Origin: Rhabditophanes sp. KR3021
Lineage: Eukaryota; Nematoda; Chromadorea; Rhabditida; Alloionematidae
Assembly: GCA_963281155.1 (NCBI GenBank)
Contig: CAUJLY010000002.1
Coordinates: 7,812,001-7,876,000, forward strand
Reading direction: 5' to 3'
Length of the DNA stretch: 64,000 nt
The notes below the pieces were generated by a model, which saw nothing but the letters and a program-made list of their open reading frames with translations, did no database searches and had not been told where the DNA came from. Below are positions 48,601 to 60,917 of the stretch, one piece after another. How positions within the stretch are numbered: position 1 is the stretch's first letter; the number at the start of each line of letters is the position of its first letter. The position numbers and the translations under genes were made by a program.

Positions 48601-50534
48601 TCAAAAATTATCATATAATAATTGGGGTAGAGACTGGTATCCCTCTCTATCTTTAACTAAATTACTAAAACCTGCGACACCGAATTGCTTTTTCTTTTGG
48701 TACATGTTCAAGTACCTCTCTCTTGGCCTCCCCGTAGGTCTCTTCTTGTAGAATCTCCAGTCCAGAATTAGCTTGGAGTAACTGAAGTCATGGTTTCTCA
48801 TTTGGTGACCAACAAACTTCGTCTTTAAATCGATGACTTTGTTTCTCAGACGAGTCACACCGCAGATCCTATACATTTCCTCGCTGGACAATCTTTCCCG
48901 CTTGCCGTCATCCAATATCTTCAGCTTAAAGATCCTTTTGAGCATGGCTCGTTCAGTGACTTCAAGAGAGTGGAGTGCTCCTTTTGTCAAAGTCCATGTT
49001 TGACATCCATAACACATAGCCGGCCTTATCAAAGCGTTGTATATGTATTGTTTGCCTTTCCAGGAGCAGCTTTGAGTGTACTGCTTGTAGGTGTGGTAGG
49101 CTTTCCATCCTCTTTTCTTGGCGTCAGGAATGAAACTTCTTGTTTTGATTGATGTGTAGCCCATACTTTGCGCTCACATTCTTTAGAGTGTCTGCAAGCT
49201 TCTGGAGTTGGTTGGGGAGGTGTTTCTCAACTCCCATTCTTGCCAGATTCATAAATACATAAGAACGCAGTAGAGTATCGAAAGCTTTTGCATAATCAAC
49301 AAATAGCATTCCAATGTCCGCTTTGTATTCGTAGGCTTTTCCAATATGTTCTCCACTATCAGAATAGGATTAGCAGTGCTGACACCTTTCCTAAATCCAT
49401 GTTGATAAGGTCCGATCTCAGTAGATAAAATGGGGTTGAGTTTCGAAAGTATCAGCCCAGCATATATCTTGTAGACATGTGATGTCAGACTTAGAGGACG
49501 GTAATTGGCGGCGTCTTTTCTGCAACCTTTTTGGAACAGCAAAAGTAGTTTTGAGTTTTTTCCAACGTTTCGGAGATCTTCTTTCTTCAAGATAGCGATT
49601 GAACCTAATCAGTAGCAGCATCTTGTTTATTCAAGCCATATAGTGTACCATAGAAGTTTGTCAAATCCTCTTTCTTGATTTGAATGACATCTTTTCCTAG
49701 CATCAGTTCCCTTGATGCTTTTTTCAATGATTTCCTATTCTCTATAGCATAAACTAGTTTCTTAAGCTTGAAAGCTTTTAAATCTTCTTTAGCCCATTTC
49801 CTTATTAGCTTCTTCAGCTCAGTCAACTCAATCAGCCATCTAGTTTTCTGCACACCTTAGATTAGTCAGCTTCATCATTTCTTCATTGAAGTTCTTCATG
49901 TAGTTTACGGCAGCTCTCTTCATGGCAATTTGGTGATTGTCCTTCCATTTCTGTAAAGCTTACCATCAAAAGACGATGATCGCTAAGCGTTGGGTCGAAA
50001 ATGGCATGTGGTAGAACAGTTGCATCTTTCAGCAGTTTCCTATTAGATATTAGGATATGATCTAACTGTTTAACGTGAAAGGGAGAATGGGCCTTTTCCA
50101 AGTCCATTTTCGAAACGTTCTTTTGGGAAAGAATGATGCTGCATTGTACAACAGTGGGCAGAACCCAAGAGTTGATTTGATCATCCTTTAAAGTGTCCAA
50201 ATAATCGTTTGTATCATTGCATAGACGAGTCCTTAACGCAGCGCAATTCCTTGCTTCAGTTGATACAACATCAGCATCAAACACATGTTTGATGTATGCC
50301 CCGATTGCCTCTCCTTTCTCAGCTACCCACTTAGGTTCAGAAATCCAAGACAAAGTTATGCTTGATTCTTCTTCCTCTTCTGTGTCTAAGCAAAAGATAG
50401 CCGTATGGAGTGACGTATTAGCAAAATCACCAGATGATTTGTCGTCAGTTAGAAAGGCAGACTTATCAACTCCTTTGTACAAGCTCGGAGAAACAAAACC
50501 AATCTCCTTTGCTTCTTGTGAGCACATTCAGTAG
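48601..50534 (-). mobile_element. Decayed non-LTR retrotransposon (LINE, endonuclease-RT type)
   Basis: In reading order, 49883-50527 holds the end of an apurinic-type endonuclease domain (QLDHILISNRK, then SDHRLLMVSF). 49249-49590 has the RT fingers pattern NYRPLSLTSHVYKIY and HGFRKG. 49124-49309 has FVDYAKAFD and then the thumb-side HINQNKK. 48601-49164 is the tail with LTKGALHSLEVTERAMLKRIF. Frames change between pieces, and the RT catalytic F/YxDD segment between AKAFD and HINQ is deleted. It cannot move by itself. Probably an RTE-like clade. Confidence 0.8.
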
Positions 50535-51370
50535 ATTCTCCAGATTGGCCGTTTTGATACTTTTAGAGAGAGTGTATCCAATTAAACGTCCTCTGTAGAT
50601 CCAAATTGATCCAAAAAAAAGCTTCTTGCACAAGTCAAAAAGACAATGATACTCCGACGATTTAACAAGTGACGAATTTCCCACGATAAGTCCCAAAACA
50701 ATTGAACAGATGATAGTGTATTTGCATCATACAGTGCAAATATAAGAGAATTAGAAATAATTGTGTTATTTCTTGTCACAAAAATGTGACATAACCTATT
50801 CATATGTCAAGTTAAATCAACACTCAGTTTCTCCTGAAGCTGGAGACATTTTAGATAAATGCATTAAATCTTGTTCATCAGGAAGAAGAAAAGAATACTA
50901 TGTATATATCTATTTTAAAAAAGAAAATAGCCAGGTTAATTCTGATTTGGAAAATGTATACATACAAGAGATCTTCAACACATAAAACATATTCCTGTAT
51001 AATCCAATGTTCTTGCCATCTAAAATGTACGGCTAAAGAAATTGGTATTCAATTGCAGATAGACAGCCAGACTGTATTTGGATGTGAAAAAGATAACATT
51101 ACTATAGGAAATCAAGCAAGAAAAGTACTTTTAAATAAGAAAACAATTTACAGAATGGCAAAGAAAGGAAACAATTAATTATAAAGTTTGATATGTTTAG
51201 CAGATTAAATTAAATATGAAAGATACTTATTAATTTATATTTGTTAATCTTTAATTTCACAATTTGTAAATTTTATAAATATTTCTAATCAAGATATGTA
51301 TTTAGAACCTTTTATTAAAGTTAACAACAAAATGTGAAAATCAAATATTGCATTAGTTTAAAAAATATTA
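50535..51370. other. LINE 5' flank and intergenic
   Basis: Plus-strand frames at 50761-50985 (no ATG start) and 50900-51178 contain a few cysteines and basic stretches but show no signal peptide or family. The minus-strand frames to about 50803 may be further LINE endonuclease remnants. Confidence 0.3.
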
Positions 51371-52884
51371 TTAATTATTTTTCCACTGATTAAATGAAGT
51401 CAAGTATCCAGCCGCATTGTTTGGCCCATTAACACTTTTACAAATAACGTAAGCAACATATTTACCCTTATTTTTAATACTGTGTAATCCGTATCCTTTA
51501 ATATTTAATTGGAAATGAAAATACTTATTTCCAAAAAATGAAAGCGGCTTTTTATCAAACTTCAAAGAGCTTAAAGGATGACTATCAATTTTGATAACAT
51601 TAGCATCACTTCCTTGTAGATCTGCATAAAATTCAAGAATACAATTATTTGCTAATGTAAAAAATTGAGTCTTTCCGGTTACCCATTCTTGTGTACTTGG
51701 AACATAGTGCATAAAATGACCATGTGCAGTAATTCCATCAGTATCTATAATGGATCCAAATCTATTTGTAGTCAATTGTCCTGAAAATGTTGAAAAAGCA
51801 GCTGCTTTATTGTTCATTAACCAAATTGCAGTTAAACCAGAATCAGCGACAATCTGTTCCGTACCTTGAGCATTGTTAATATCGTTGTATACAGTCATTT
51901 TTGGAACTTGATTGCAATTAAAACCCACGTTTGGTGGAGAAACATGGAGTCTTGTAGTAAAATCATTTGTGATCATTCTTTGATCTGGTGTTTTCAAGGC
52001 AGAATTGCACATAATAGGTTGAGATGCAATTGGCATGAATGTAACATAATCTTTATTACAAGATACTCCACATGTTTTAGGTGAATTAGTTGTTGTAGTA
52101 GCTGGTGCCTCAAATGATAACATGACAGAGGAATTTGTTGTAATTGTCATAGAACAATTAATATTAGTCGTTTTTATTCCATCGCGATCACTTTCAAAAT
52201 GGGCACTCATGTAATTTTGAACTTGTCCCATTGCAAGGTCATATTCATTTGTTTCACCCAAATATGGTACATCATTTACGTATCCTTCTATATAGACACT
52301 AATTGCTCCTACTACATCAACGGGTAAAATTGCAACTATTCCTTGGTAATTACTATCAATATCTGTCATTGTAAAAGTAAATTGTGTACCTGCATTCTTA
52401 GAGGAAGGAATTAAAAAATGATCTCCCCAAGCATTAATTGGATCTGCAATTCGCCCAATAAGTTTAACTTCTTCAGTACATGAGACAAATATTCTAAAAT
52501 CTTTCTCAAGGTGAGTATTGAATTTTGTATATTCATATGTCATTGGGTAAAGAACTTCTTTTATATTTAAAACAATCTAAATAAGCTAACTATGCATAAA
52601 TATATTTATTCAAAATTATTTACCTCGTTTGTTGTACCATATATTGCCTTTTTTTGAAGTGCAACTATTTTATTGTCTGAATTTTGGGTGTACTTAAAGG
52701 TACATACTGTGTCTTTATAAGAGGGAATTACAACCACAGTTGTCGTTGCTGATGGAGACAATAAAAGATTGTCCTGATCATACATAAATGTAAAAACAAA
52801 CTCTTTCCCATCGGAATCGGCGGCATTTAATAAGTTAGCCAGCAATACAGATACTAAGAGCGTGAAAAGATATTTTAATAACAT
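51371..52884 (-). CDS. Secreted IgGFc-binding-domain-like protein, paralogue
   Basis: There are two exons, 52624-52884 and 51371-52576, with a 47-nt intron in phase 0, giving 488 residues. The signal peptide ends near LLNA and is followed by DSDGKEFVFTFMYDQ. The later blocks FVSCTEEVKLIG, WGDHFLIPSSKNAGTQ, TNDFTTRLHVSPPN, TGKTQFFTLANNCILEFYAD and YVAYVICKSVNG match the gene at 46316 throughout, including the cysteines. It is more diverged from that gene than the two repeat-arm copies are from each other, so it is an older duplicate. It is oriented toward 46316, with the LINE between them. Confidence 0.78.
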
Positions 52885-53690
52885 GATTAATCGTATGAAC
52901 CATCTTTCATTTTAGCGCTTATTTATGTATACATTTTTATCTTTATTAACTTCAAAGTAGACTAAATTGTGATAAGTATTATATAAATTCTATAGAAGAT
53001 AAGGATATCAGTAAATTATGATTAAATTTTGTTATATCATGAAGTGATTTTGTAACTTTTCTGCTATCACAATATACTGATAAATTCTACGCCTAAATCG
53101 TAAAAGAAAAGAGCACGTATCTTTATTAAAAATGACATATGAAAATATTTCGATAATATTTGTGTTAAGGAATGGCATATAAGGTGTGTTAAAGATTTTA
53201 AACATATCAAACGTTTGAATTAATGAATTATTGATAACATTTGTAGCTATAAAATTTATGAATAATAAAATAAACAAACAATAACTTAATAACTAAGAGT
53301 TATTGCTGAATTTTCAATTTTTTTTGTTTTTCAATCTTGAAGTTGCCAAGTCTTCTCTCTGTGTAACAAAAATTTTACTTCAATTACAAAACATTGATAC
53401 AATGGAAATGTTTGAGAAAGCATTCTACAAAATAATATGCTTGCACAGTTCTGCCAAAAACTTAAGAAATTAATTTGTTAACAACATCATAAAACAGATC
53501 ATTACAATCAACAGTTGTGACTAATAATAAAATAATATGAGCAAGATTTAATGATAGTCACTGTTCGGCCTGTTGTTAATATAGTACATTTTCATAATGT
53601 AAATTTTTCATGTTTTTAAAACCTCATAACTTTTTATTTTCTGCGAATAAAAAGTAACATTTTATACTCATTTTGCATTGTTCTCGAGTT
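52885..53690. other. Intergenic, no gene seen
   Basis: Upstream flank of the IgGFc-like paralogue. The minus frame at 53032-53277 has no supporting features. Confidence 0.4.
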
Positions 53691-53700
53691 TATATATAAA
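53691..53700 (+). promoter_or_regulatory. TATA box of the coiled-coil mini-gene
   Basis: TATATATAAA, 28 bases before the ATG at 53728. Confidence 0.4.
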
Positions 53701-53727
53701 TTAATTAGTTTGTATCATATTTTAAGC

Positions 53728-53970
53728 ATGGTGTTTAAAAACGAAATAGCTGAGCTCAAAAAACAATCAATCGCCTTAGAACGATCTAATTCGATGTTTA
53801 AAATCCGTGAGGATCAACAAAGAATAAAAGAGTTGATGGAGTCAAAAAGTGAAAAGGAAGCAAATTATGATCTTCTTCTGGAACAAAACTTGCAATTAAA
53901 GGAAAAGATTAACGAGTTGGAAACAAAACAGACGCAGCAGGTACGTTTAATCACAACTAAAAGTATTTAG
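53728..53970 (+). CDS. Small coiled-coil protein
   Basis: An 80-residue frame from ATG 53728. Almost the whole chain is charged heptad sequence (EIAELKKQSIALERSN, then LLLEQNLQLKEKINELE), predicted as one coiled coil. The last codons follow a GTACGT that could be a splice donor (53941), so a further exon is possible. A TATA-rich box lies 28 bases upstream. No signal peptide. Family not recognised; it may also be a fragment of a longer coiled-coil gene. Confidence 0.4.
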   Translation: MVFKNEIAELKKQSIALERSNSMFKIREDQQRIKELMESKSEKEANYDLLLEQNLQLKEKINELETKQTQQVRLITTKSI

Positions 53971-54772
53971 ATAGTAAGAAAGTCCAACGACATTTTAGTC
54001 AAATTGAATATATAGCGTGAAAAGATGTACTCAATTCAGAGTGTACAAAAATATAGGAGATATGATAATCAAATTAACACAATCTTTGTTTGGTAACTCT
54101 TTATTGTATAATTCTATAAATATCAGTGTATAAAACAGTGGCCACCTTAAGGTGAGCCATATTATTAATAATAGATAAGGAATATGTTTTCAAATAAATA
54201 AAACTATTTTAATGTACTCCAATAAATAAATTGATGTCAATATATTACTTTTCTATTGACTTAAGGTCACAGCTGACTTATTATTTTAAAAATAAATTTT
54301 TCTCTGTTCATGATTCTTATCAATTATTTAATAATGTTCAAATAAAGTTTACAATATTATTATTAGGGAGATTATTAGGAATATCTCATCCATAGACTTG
54401 TATATTGTTTCAAATAAACAAGCAGATTTGCAAAGAATGAAATAAACATTTTAAATAGATTTTTATTTAGTTTGATTAGGTAATGTCGATCATTGTAAAA
54501 ACTAGATGAGTGAATGTTATACTTTTAAAATAATGTAAAATCTTTCTCAATATGATAATTTCAATATTTTAAAAAGATAAAAAAGAACAAGATTGGAAAG
54601 TAATTTAAAGTTACATACAAGAAAATAAAAGATTAAGTCGTTTATTAACTTTATTATCAGTTGAGTTTTGCAAAGATTAAGTAATTAAATTAAAAACATA
54701 TTATTTTGTTTGCTTAGAAAAAAGTATTTAAAATGTGTGATTTTATTATTAGAGTGAAAAACATTTTTTAAG
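53971..54772. other. Intergenic, no gene seen
   Basis: AT-rich; nothing supported. Confidence 0.4.
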
Positions 54773-56226
54773 ATGGTTTTATTAGCTTTAGTGTTGTTTG
54801 TTACAATATTTTTAATTTATCATTTATATTGGAAAAGAAGGAATTTGCCAGCTGGTCCGATGCCTATACCATTTCTTGGAAACTTATTAAGTATAGAATG
54901 GTATTCTCCAGGATATCAGGCATTTTTAAACTGGAAAAAAGAGGTACATTTACATACCACTTTTATATAATAAATTTTTGAGTATGGACCTATTTACACA
55001 TTTTGGCAAGGAAATATTCCAGTAATATCATTTTGCGACTACGAATCAATGACTGAAGCTTTTGTAAAGCAAGGAGAAAACTTTGCAAATCGTGCGATGT
55101 ACGAACAATTTAATCAAGACTTTAAAAAAGGATACACGGGTATATTTTATGCTAGACATGATCTTTGGAATCCTACAAGACGATTCAGTTTGACCACATT
55201 CCATATTACAAATATGTAAGGCATATTCCTTTTTTGAGACGAGGCTTCCAACAATTTTTTGCTTGTCAACAAGCTTTGTTTTAATTTCTTCAGAGGTCAA
55301 ATAAAAGAACATCTTGCAAACCATGACCCTGATTTAGATGAAGAACCAAGAGATTTTGTAGGTGCCTTTTTAAAACAGATGCATAAAGATGAAAAAGAAA
55401 AAGTTGAAAACAGTGATTTTAATATGGATCAAATTTTAAGTTTGGTTAACGACATCTGGGTAGCTGGACAAGAGACTACAAGTGTCACAGTCCTTTTTTC
55501 TGTTATATACTTAATTAGAAATCCAAAAGCACAACAAAAACTTCACGAAGAACTGGATCATGTGATTGCATCTGATCGTCTAATTACAACAGCAGATAGA
55601 AATAATCTTACTTATACACAGGCAGTAATTAATGTAAGTGACTTTTATAATATTTAACATTTCAACATGTTACAGACTACATGCGTTATGTTATGTTGTC
55701 TGCGTTCTCGGACCATACATAAATATATATATAAGACCATTGGTCAACAATAAACAATTTACATCATCGCGTGTTAAGTAATGTTAAAAGTCTAACACAA
55801 CAATTTAAGGAAGCTCAACGTATATCTAATTTACTTCCTTCAAATGTAACACATATAACTGGAAAAGATTGTGTTGTTATGAATCATAAAATTGCAAAAA
55901 ACACTGTTGTATGTGCTCAAATCAGTTGTATGCTTTATGATGAAAAAGTATTTCCGAATCCAGAACAATTTATACCTGAACGTTGGATTGATGAACATGG
56001 CAAACTGAAAAAGTTCAATGAGTTTATGCCTTTTGGAATTGGAAAAAGACAGTGTGTAGGTGAATCACTAGCCAAAATGGAACTTTTCATCATAATTGCC
56101 AATTTGTATAACAATTTTAAATTTGTTTCATCTGATCCAAATGGAAAACCACCAAGTGCTTTTCATAAACCTGGTATTACAACGTCTCCAGAATATTTTA
56201 CAGTTAAAACCATAAATCGACATTAA
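54773..56226 (+). pseudogene. Cytochrome P450 with internal deletion
   Basis: Paralogue of 5457-7100. Exon 1 (54773 on) gives the membrane anchor and LPAGPMPIPFLGN; exon 2 starts near 55000 with [11 protein letters not shown]. After the TRRFSLTTF motif about 110 codons (helices C to F) are missing, and the remnant near 55205-55290 is out of frame. Downstream parts are good: [11 protein letters not shown] (I-helix), EAQR (ExxR), FIPERW and the heme loop [15 protein letters not shown] pair at about 55217 and 55291 would restore the frame by splicing out the remnant. Even then the protein lacks substrate-recognition helices. The last intron (from 55635) has expanded to about 150 nt. Confidence 0.85.
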
Positions 56227-57171
56227 ATAAATATTTGGTTACAGGGAAATGTGTAAAATACCTTGCTATTACCTCTGAAAAGCATTAAACCTTACAATAT
56301 AATTATAATTGTTACCATCAACACATACCTGTTTTAACATCTTTTTCTTTGATTCCATTTATCTCAGTACGATAGTTGTATTTGAATAAAAAGGTTCAGC
56401 CCTTTTTATAATTAGCGTCATCAGACCACCAAAATATAATTTATGCATGCAGCTTGGAGTGACTCATAACACGTGTCAGCGTTAATTAATTATTCTAAGA
56501 TTATTATGTGTAGTAATCATTTATTGTATCATCATGTTTTTTTAGATCGCACATTTATTGTATTTAATATTTATGTTAATTTTAGTTGTTTTGACTCTAC
56601 ATCGAAGTAGGTTAAAAAGAGAGCAGTAAGGCTTTCCTTGGATTAGTGAGTGAAGCTAAGAGGGGTAATTTTATTGAAAGTGTTTTGTCTTATGTTTAAA
56701 TATTTTTAGTTTAAGTCTTTGTCTAGCATCTCATATTTTTACTGTGTAATAAAGTGTTTGTGTATTGCTCTTTGATTTGGTATTTGGCAGTGTCTTCATC
56801 TGGTTAAGAAGGTGCCCAAAATCAATTAATTTTTACTTTATCATTACAAGTATTTTACCTATAATTTAACATCGGAAGAAACTGAACAAAGGATTATTTG
56901 AGGCAAATAAAACATTATTAATAAATAAGTTTGAACAAGTCTCCGAGTGTCAAACCACGATAAGAAACGATCTCCGACTTCTTGGCTTGCAATTGTTCGA
57001 TCAAACAAAGTTCCTTGGCAACGAATCTTGTGTCAGTGACATTCGTCTTTTTCAAAACATATCCAGTATACAATTGTTGGGAGCTAATTAAAGGGGGATC
57101 ATAAATAATGTACAGGTACAACACATCCAATTCCCTACCCAAATACACCCACTACCAAAAGAAAACTCAAA
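56227..57171. other. Intergenic, no supported gene
   Basis: A 76-codon minus frame at 56918-57148 has no recognised domain. Otherwise nothing seen. Confidence 0.35.
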
Positions 57172-57807
57172 TCAAGCAAGGTATTGGTACAGATCACGCT
57201 CATTCGCATCTCTCTTAATATGATCCTTTCAATGAGGACATCAATACTTCTTTTGATGTGAGAAATTTCAGGCTTGAAGCGCTTCTTTACAACTCCCACC
57301 ACATCAGACACCAATTGTTGGTGACGCATTTCTTTTCTCGCTTTCATGATATGGACAGTGATTGCTTCCAGGTTGAGCTCCTTGACAGACTCAATACTAG
57401 CATTCTTCTCTGAGTCATCTTTCTTTTGGAAAGTAGAAGCAGTACTGTCCTTAGTGGGCATACTTTTGGAATAGCACCGGTATCTAAAGTTACTCCCATA
57501 TACACATAAGATTGCAATGTTTCACTGATAAGTCCCGAGTTAATAGATTGATTATTTCTTTCCTTCTCAATGAGTTGAAGGACAGCGGTGACGAGAGAGG
57601 GGAGAATTTGTCGAAGAGTTGAATCTTATACTCAGTAACCAACATATTGATGATACGACGAACACCATGAGAGCCTTCCTCTAATTTGCGATTGATCCAA
57701 TGTCTGTTTAAGTAACGGCAAATTCCATTAGTGACAATAGAAGACAATAAAAAGTTGATCCAAATTGGATGGTACTCTCTCAACAGATTAGTAAATCTCT
57801 CCACCAA
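57172..57807 (-). pseudogene. Cullin with the middle deleted
   Basis: A splice acceptor before 57807 opens a cullin N-terminal repeat: ICRYLNRHWINRKLEEGSHG and then a helix with KEIINLLTRDL, to about 57500. After a stop and frame change, 57200-57461 encodes the C-terminal winged-helix/Nedd8 region (ITVHIMKARKEMRHQQLV, then RFKPEISHIKRSIDVLIER). The expected C-terminus, ending YQYLA, is in a shifted frame with its stop at 57172-57174. About 450 residues between these blocks, including the RBX-binding region, are gone. Splice acceptors show it is not a processed copy. Confidence 0.75.
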
Positions 57808-58897
57808 CTAAATCTGAACCGGGATTTGGCAGTGTGGTGTCAGTATGATTGGATGGTTGTAGGTCTCTGGTTCCTCTGACCTTCATTCCAATAGAATCTT
57901 GTGTACTTGAGAACGTTGAGATGCAATAAATGTAGACGCCACTGAAAAGTATCGATACAATATGTTTTGATCTAAATGTTACTTACGTGTGGTCCATAGA
58001 ATTTTGTCCTTATTGATGTTGGCAGATGTAATAGAATGCATTTTACAAGATTGACGATAAAAAAAGGATCTGGAATAGATGGAAATCAATAGAAAATATT
58101 AGTTCTAAAAAAAGCAACTTGTGATGACAAATTTAAAAGAATATTTGACGACACAGTTGCAATAATTTGGTAAATGTCGGATATGCCCATGGTGATAGGA
58201 TGTCCTTTCCTTGTATTTCTATCCCACTATTATCTCTTACACCGATTGTATATGTTAATGTGTTATTTGCAATGTAATAAAATAGTTCTCTATATTCTAT
58301 TCCACAATCACATTTTCATATCAAACTTTAAGTCTTTATCATATCTTATATCAAACCACACTTTTGAATTGACAATCTATGCGTAGATTGTTGGCATCCA
58401 TACAAGCACGCTCTCGGTGCCTAATCTAGGTTACAAGCACACAGCTATATTCCAACTTTTCCTCAATTTCAAATGCACATTTATCACCTAACCCTTATCT
58501 AAAATGAGCTTTATCATCTAAACCTTATCTAAAATGGGCATGGACCAAAATTGGAAAACGTATATTAATAGGACTTATTTTTGTATAAGAATGATATGCC
58601 ATCTTCTTGAATTGAAGTATCTAAAAAAGAAATATCCATCTGAAGAAATTGCTATCAATATCAAATGTATTCTTGTAGATGCTCTCGATGAGCAAATTAT
58701 TAATCCTAAAATCTGGCGAAACACCATTCGATATCATGTCTCTCATGTATCCAGACACAAATAAAGGAGTCGCTGATCTAATTTTAAAAGATTTTTATGA
58801 TTTATATAATTCTAATGGATATTCTGAATATGATCTAAACTGATTAATGACCTTCTACTTTTGCCTATTTCGTGATTTTTTGATAAATAAACTTACC
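57808..58897. other. Intergenic, possible upstream cullin exons
   Basis: No convincing exon is seen on the minus strand. A plus-strand 76-codon frame at 58534-58764 has basic and aromatic residues but no known domain. Confidence 0.3.
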
Positions 58898-59290
58898 ACC
58901 TATACATATTGAATACGTATTACAAGCTCGTCCAGGTTGTCTCAATTGATTAGTCCACGGTGCTTCAGAATTAACTAAGTCAACACCCGGTCCATAATTA
59001 GTAAAAGGTTGACATCTTCCATTAACATTTTGTTGATTCATTGGACATGTACATATTCCTCCTAAACAAAGTGAATTACCCCCACAATATCTTTGACAAG
59101 TTCCTAATAATTCACATAAAGCATCACAACTTTGTCCAGATAGAATTGTTAATGAGGGTAATATTGTTGTAGCCGGTGAAATATTAACACATAACATTCC
59201 AGAAGGTGTTTGGTTTGCTGGGCATACACCACCAGGATTTATTATGGAATCTTTGCCAAGACAAACTCCATCTATTATTATATCCTTTCT
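58898..59290 (-). pseudogene. EB-module (Cys-rich) exon fragment
   Basis: The minus-strand frame is open from about 59290 to a good donor near 58898 (GTAAGT). It encodes cysteine-rich sequence with CGGNSLCLGGICTCP followed by NGRC, the spacing of nematode EB modules, preceded by GGVCPANQTP and followed by QPGRACNTYSICIGG. No start exon or following exon was found, so it is either one exon of a gene I could not assemble or a gene fragment. An extracellular protein would be expected. Confidence 0.5.
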
Positions 59291-60120
59291 TATTATTAAT
59301 CAAATTGAGTCCATGTAATGTGAGTTTGATAAGATAATTTGTAATAAATATAAAAATATATCAGTATCTAATTGTTGTAGTAACAGGCATTAAATCAACA
59401 ATAATATAAAAATGCAAAATTATTAAACCAATATTCATTACCGAGGATAAAAAGTAACTTGACGGCAAAGGATATAATAATATCCAATTCTTAATAGCAC
59501 AAATGTATAAAGTAATCATCAGAACAATTTATTAGGAGTTGCTTTGTGGAATGTTTTATCATCCCAACATTTAGTCTCTTCTATTTTCATCAAAATGATT
59601 TCTTATTACATATGTAGCAAAAGTAAAATTAAGTAACTCCAGAAGATCATCAGCAATAGTATTCAAATTGATTTTCCTAATTCTCAAGCAAAGTTAATGC
59701 ATTTTATTCGAAGTAATGTCATCACAGATCATTTGGAATACATGTTGTGCAGAAGATTTTAATGATTTAATCTTATTATCATATACTATCTCAATAATAG
59801 CTTTAATAGAAGGCAAGCATTTTATATTTTGAATTGGAAATTTTAAGCAAAAAGAGTATCTATTCTTCATTTTGTATAGGGAATTTTCCACATCTCATTA
59901 AATTTAGTCAATCGATGAAATACAATTTAAAGTCAAACTTGTAGCATATGTCCAATCTTATAATTTGTCCTCTTCTGCAATCAACACAGTTAAATAATGG
60001 TGTATTGTTCAATATTATGCCTTCCTTGATTATTATTGATGTAATAATAAATGGATACCATCAGCTAGTTTAAAGTTGTTTTTGTTGTATTGTAGTTCCA
60101 ATTTGTAAATTTTTTTTAAT
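59291..60120. other. Intergenic, no gene seen
   Basis: AT-rich; the 65-codon minus frame at 59694 is unsupported. Confidence 0.35.
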
Positions 60121-60203
60121 TTCGGTAGAACTGGAGGCAATACCTTCTGGTGGGTATCCGCCGCTGTCACGTGCGAGACCAGGATTCGATTCCCTCGCTC
60201 GAA
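60121..60203 (+). pseudogene. Degenerate tRNA-Asp (GTC)-like sequence
   Basis: The middle reads GGTATCC, then CTGTCAC (anticodon loop with GTC), then AGACC and a B box GGATTCGATTCC, in the order of animal tRNA-Asp. The anticodon stem has two mismatches, the T stem two and the acceptor at least two, and about 15 extra bases sit in the D arm. It is a pseudogene or a tRNA-derived repeat. Confidence 0.5.
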
Positions 60204-60798
60204 GCATCTTTTGGACCATCTAATTTGATCAAAGCTAACCACTTTCATCACCGAATGACACTTTAACTATTTTATTCTAACTCAACCTAAATTAGAAAGT
60301 TAAAGAAGTATTTTAACTAAAAACAATGGGATAATAGCAACAACCAGTGTATACATTTCCAATAAGAAGAATGGATATCCACAAGTATGTTTTGTCGACA
60401 TCCAAATAAATAACAAAAAAAGACAAAGATAGCATTATTCGAAATACACGCAAATAGTGCACGTAAAATTTATAGAATAGTTAATTGCGTAAATTACAGT
60501 TATCCAACAGCAATCACGTATTAATCTAAATTATTGAAAAAAGTGAATATGAAATTGATCAAACTTTTGCAATATCGGACTGTAAATTCTATTTATAAGA
60601 GATATTGTTAACCTGGCTGCCAAAGTTGTGTAACAAAATTAGAATAATGAACATTTATTTGCCTTTTGTTTTAATTATCGTTATGTAAACACGCAGTAGA
60701 TTAATTACCAGCAATAAAATATTATCTTTGACACTTATTATGTAGCTAATTAATTGATGTTGATGTATAAAAACAGCGTAATGTTTATTATGCAAAAA
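60204..60798. other. Spacer between tRNA-Asp relic and 5S gene
   Basis: AT-rich; no spliced-leader gene was seen, although 5S and SL genes are often adjacent in nematodes. Confidence 0.35.
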
Positions 60799-60917
60799 GC
60801 TTACACCACTACGGATTGCCAGGACGTCTCCGATCCAAGTACTAAGGTGACTTGAAGTTGATTCACTTCTAGGATCAAACGGGATGAGGTGCTTTCGACA
60901 TGATATCGAGCGTAAGC
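60799..60917 (-). rRNA. 5S ribosomal RNA, diverged
   Basis: 119 nt, the normal length. GCTTACG at the 5' end pairs with GTAAGC at the 3' end. CATCCCGT and the long block TTAGTACTTGGATCGGAGACG (internal control region and box C) match the Caenorhabditis 5S as I recall it. The middle, around AAGTGAATCAACTTCAAGTC, is substituted at several positions. A T5 run follows the 3' end at once, a proper Pol III terminator. It may be a functional variant or a young pseudogene. No second copy is seen in the window. Confidence 0.88.
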
